Part shown: one piece after another, positions 25,848 through 27,208 of the stretch
How positions within the stretch are numbered: position 1 is the first letter of the stretch
Layout: each line of letters opens with the position of its first letter
Origin: a bacterium
GTDB lineage: Bacteria > JALSQH01
Direction of reading: 5' to 3'
Assembly (NCBI GenBank): GCA_026985515.1
Contig: JALSQH010000221.1
Span: 1-27,208 of the forward strand
Length of the DNA: 27,208 nt
Made by a program: the position numbers and the translations under genes
Notes under the pieces: generated by a model
Told to the model about the DNA's origin: nothing
The model's input: the letters and a program-made list of their open reading frames with translations, nothing else
The model's database searches: none

Positions 25848-26489
25848 ATGGAAGGAAGGATTCCACTCCTTGGTGAGAGATTCCCGGAAATTGAGGTCAA
25901 AACAACACATGGTGTAAAGAAACTTCCCGATGATTTCAAAGGAAAATGGTTTATACTTTTCAGCCATCCAGCAGATTTTACCCCCGTTTGTACAACTGAA
26001 TTTGTTGCATTCCAGAAGAGATACGATCAGTTCAAGGAATTGAATACCGAGCTTATTGGTCTGAGCATCGACCAGGTGTTTTCCCACATCAAGTGGATTG
26101 AGTGGATAAAAGACAAGCTTAATGTGGAAATAAAATTTCCAATAATCGCTGATGACACAGGTGAGGTTTCAAAACAGCTTGGTTTGATTCACCCGGGGAA
26201 GGGAACTAATACAGTGAGGGCAGTTTTCATTGTTGATCCCGAAGGAATAATCAGGGCAATTCTCTATTATCCGCAGGAGCTTGGAAGAAATATGGATGAG
26301 ATTCTGAGAATGATTAAAGGTTTCCAGGTATCAGACAGGGAAGGAGTAGCAATACCTGCTAACTGGCCCGAAAATGAACTCATTAAAGATGAGGTAATTA
26401 TTCCACCCGCCGCTGATATCAAAACAGCTGAGGAGAGACTGAAACAGTATGATTGTTTTGACTGGTGGTTCTGTCACAAAAAGGTATAA
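25848..26489 (+). CDS. Peroxiredoxin of the Prx6/archaeal thioredoxin-peroxidase type
   Basis: The 213-aa cytoplasmic protein reduces hydrogen peroxide and organic peroxides. The peroxidatic Cys48 lies in [15 protein letters not shown], with His40 and Arg124 ([12 protein letters not shown]) at the expected active-site positions. The C-terminal domain ends [10 protein letters not shown], giving Cys203 and Cys209. The same Cys spacing is found in archaeal enzymes such as that of Aeropyrum pernix, where one of the pair is the resolving cysteine. All nine Arg codons are AGA/AGG. Translation starts at ATG 25848 behind AAAGGAGGTG (25833-25842), a near-perfect ribosome-binding site, so high expression is expected. 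A 20-base gap leads to the superoxide reductase gene. Confidence 0.95.
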   Translation: MEGRIPLLGERFPEIEVKTTHGVKKLPDDFKGKWFILFSHPADFTPVCTTEFVAFQKRYDQFKELNTELIGLSIDQVFSHIKWIEWIKDKLNVEIKFPIIADDTGEVSKQLGLIHPGKGTNTVRAVFIVDPEGIIRAILYYPQELGRNMDEILRMIKGFQVSDREGVAIPANWPENELIKDEVIIPPAADIKTAEERLKQYDCFDWWFCHKKV

Positions 26490-26509
26490 TTAATTGAGGA
26501 GGTAAGAAG

Positions 26510-26899
26510 ATGAGTATTAAAGATTTGCTCCAGAGTGGAGACTGGAAGGGAGAAAAACATGTTCCTGTGATTGAGATAAAGGGAACACCCGAGGCGGGGA
26601 AACCTGTTACAGTTGAGGTATCTGTGGGAAAGGAGATTCCCCATCCAAATACAACAGCACATCATATTTCCTGGATTGAGGTTTACTTTCTGCCAGAGGG
26701 AGAAAAGTTTCCACAACTGATAGGTAAGTATGAATTTTCGGCTCACGGTGCTGGCCTGCAGGGTGCAGATACCGGTGGTGTCTATACTGAGCCGATTGTT
26801 GTTACCACTTTCAAGACTGAAAAGCCAGGCAAAATCCTCGCTCTTTCCTACTGCAATATCCACGGGCTGTGGGAAGGAGAGGCTGAACTGAAGTTCTGA
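26510..26899 (+). CDS. Superoxide reductase (class II, neelaredoxin type)
   Basis: This 129-aa protein reduces superoxide to hydrogen peroxide at a single ferrous centre without making oxygen. The class II layout is clear: GEKHVP (Glu15, Lys16 and ligand His17), IPHPNTTAHHISW (ligands His45 and His51), and YCNIHGLWEGEAEL (ligands Cys115 and His118). The N-terminal desulforedoxin iron domain of class I enzymes is absent. ATG 26510 follows GAGGAGGT. The gene is paired with the peroxiredoxin, which can remove the peroxide it forms. Rubredoxin, the usual electron donor, is not seen in the window. Confidence 0.96.
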   Translation: MSIKDLLQSGDWKGEKHVPVIEIKGTPEAGKPVTVEVSVGKEIPHPNTTAHHISWIEVYFLPEGEKFPQLIGKYEFSAHGAGLQGADTGGVYTEPIVVTTFKTEKPGKILALSYCNIHGLWEGEAELKF

Positions 26900-26904
26900 T
26901 TGAA

Positions 26905-26929
26905 AGGAGGGGACCTTTGTCCCCTTTTT
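26905..26929 (+). terminator. Hairpin with T-run after the superoxide reductase gene (terminator or translational hairpin)
   Basis: AGGGGAC (26908-26914), a CTTT loop and GTCCCCT (26919-26925) make a perfect 7-bp stem, extendable by wobble pairs, followed by TTTTT (26925-26929). The form is that of a rho-independent terminator six bases after the superoxide reductase stop. The left arm overlaps a ribosome-binding site and the loop-right arm junction contains the TTG start of the next reading frame. Confidence 0.75.
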
Positions 26930-27208
26930 CTATTTTTAAGAGTGGATCTGGATTAAAAAATTTCTTTGTCATTCTATTCTTAAATTATTTTTTTGTCTTT
27001 GGTTACGGTGAAGTTTCCAGATTATGGAGTCCTGCAGGAGGGACCAGCGCGTATTTAAACTTCTTTGAGTTTCCTCTGGTTGTTGCTCTTTACTATCTTC
27101 TTTATATGCCATGTAAAAAATCTTCAGGGGAGAAGATTTATACACTATTCCCCTTGTTTCTGGTCTATTTTTTCTTTGACATGGTGTTTATATATCTTGA
27201 AGGAGTCC
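26917..27208 (+). CDS. 5' part of a membrane protein gene (truncated by window edge)
   Basis: A frame opens at TTG 26917, six bases after AAAGGAGG (26903-26910), and stays open to the window end (97 codons). The fragment has three hydrophobic segments: FFVILFLNYFFVFGYG near residues 16-31, a second around FPLVVALYYLLY, and a third around YTLFPLFLVYFFFDMVFIYL. The layout recalls the N-terminal membrane part of LTA-synthase/sulfatase-type enzymes, but this is a weak resemblance and no catalytic domain is in view. The start could instead lie further downstream. No motif allows a family to be named. Confidence 0.5.
   Translation, partial: MSPFSIFKSGSGLKNFFVILFLNYFFVFGYGEVSRLWSPAGGTSAYLNFFEFPLVVALYYLLYMPCKKSSGEKIYTLFPLFLVYFFFDMVFIYLEGV

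Noticed and set aside
1-27208. tRNA genes, CRISPR repeats, insertion-sequence ends or phage genes
   Set aside because: Intergenic gaps are at most about 130 bases apart from the right-edge segment; none shows tRNA cloverleaf arms, regularly spaced repeats or transposase motifs by eye.

Overview
The window is a densely packed stretch of a bacterial chromosome. It looks like a Gram-negative (diderm), anaerobic or microaerophilic organism. The envelope evidence is Lgt, two predicted lipoproteins and a PpiD/SurA-type periplasmic foldase. The oxygen-defence evidence is a superoxide reductase next to a thiol peroxiredoxin, with no catalase or superoxide dismutase in view. Arginine codons are largely AGA/AGG (all nine in the peroxiredoxin gene), the proteins are Lys/Glu-rich, and the peroxiredoxin has the archaeal-type C-terminal cysteine pair. 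Together these suggest a thermophile. An uncultivated relative of the Desulfobacterota/Thermodesulfobacteria is my guess, held with low confidence.

Layout. (1) 1-3210, plus strand: the end of an unknown gene, a 748-aa predicted lipoprotein with SbsA-type Ig-like domains, and an S-adenosylmethionine hydrolase (DUF62), joined by short overlaps. (2) 3213-8900, minus strand: one probable operon read leftward, lipid kinase - PaaI-type thioesterase - gyrA - TPR lipoprotein - aroC; gyrA, the TPR gene and aroC overlap one another. (3) 8901-9028: a divergent promoter region. (4) 9029-10103, plus strand: lgt and an overlapping small unknown gene. (5) 10105-15366, minus strand: a spermidine-synthase-like polytopic membrane protein, ppiD, and a purple-acid-phosphatase-like metallophosphoesterase with a possible C-terminal sorting tail. 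(6) 15357-15404: compact overlapping divergent promoters on a palindrome. (7) 15415-25726, plus strand: an uninterrupted eleven-gene complex I operon, nuoABCDHIJKLMN. (8) 25766-26899, plus strand: a well-formed promoter followed by peroxiredoxin and superoxide reductase genes. (9) 26905-27208: a hairpin with a T-run that overlaps the ribosome-binding site and TTG start of a truncated membrane-protein gene.

How the genes work together. The nuo operon encodes the membrane arm (A, H, J, K, L, M, N) and the connecting Q-module (B, C, D, I) of a proton-pumping oxidoreductase. It has no nuoE, nuoF or nuoG, so electrons must enter from ferredoxin or another donor, or from an input module encoded elsewhere. 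NuoI carries a long Lys/Ala/Glu-rich tail that might be involved. The peroxiredoxin and superoxide reductase form a two-step reductive detoxification unit (superoxide to peroxide, peroxide to water). Other genes are housekeeping (gyrA, aroC, lgt) or envelope genes.

No tRNA, rRNA, CRISPR array, insertion sequence or phage gene was seen, and apart from the truncated right end no stretch over 300 bases lacks a gene. The most distinctive points are the eleven-subunit complex I with the NuoI tail, the Gln in place of a catalytic His in AroC, the degenerate spermidine-synthase membrane protein, the palindromic divergent promoter, and the hairpin over a start site at the right edge.
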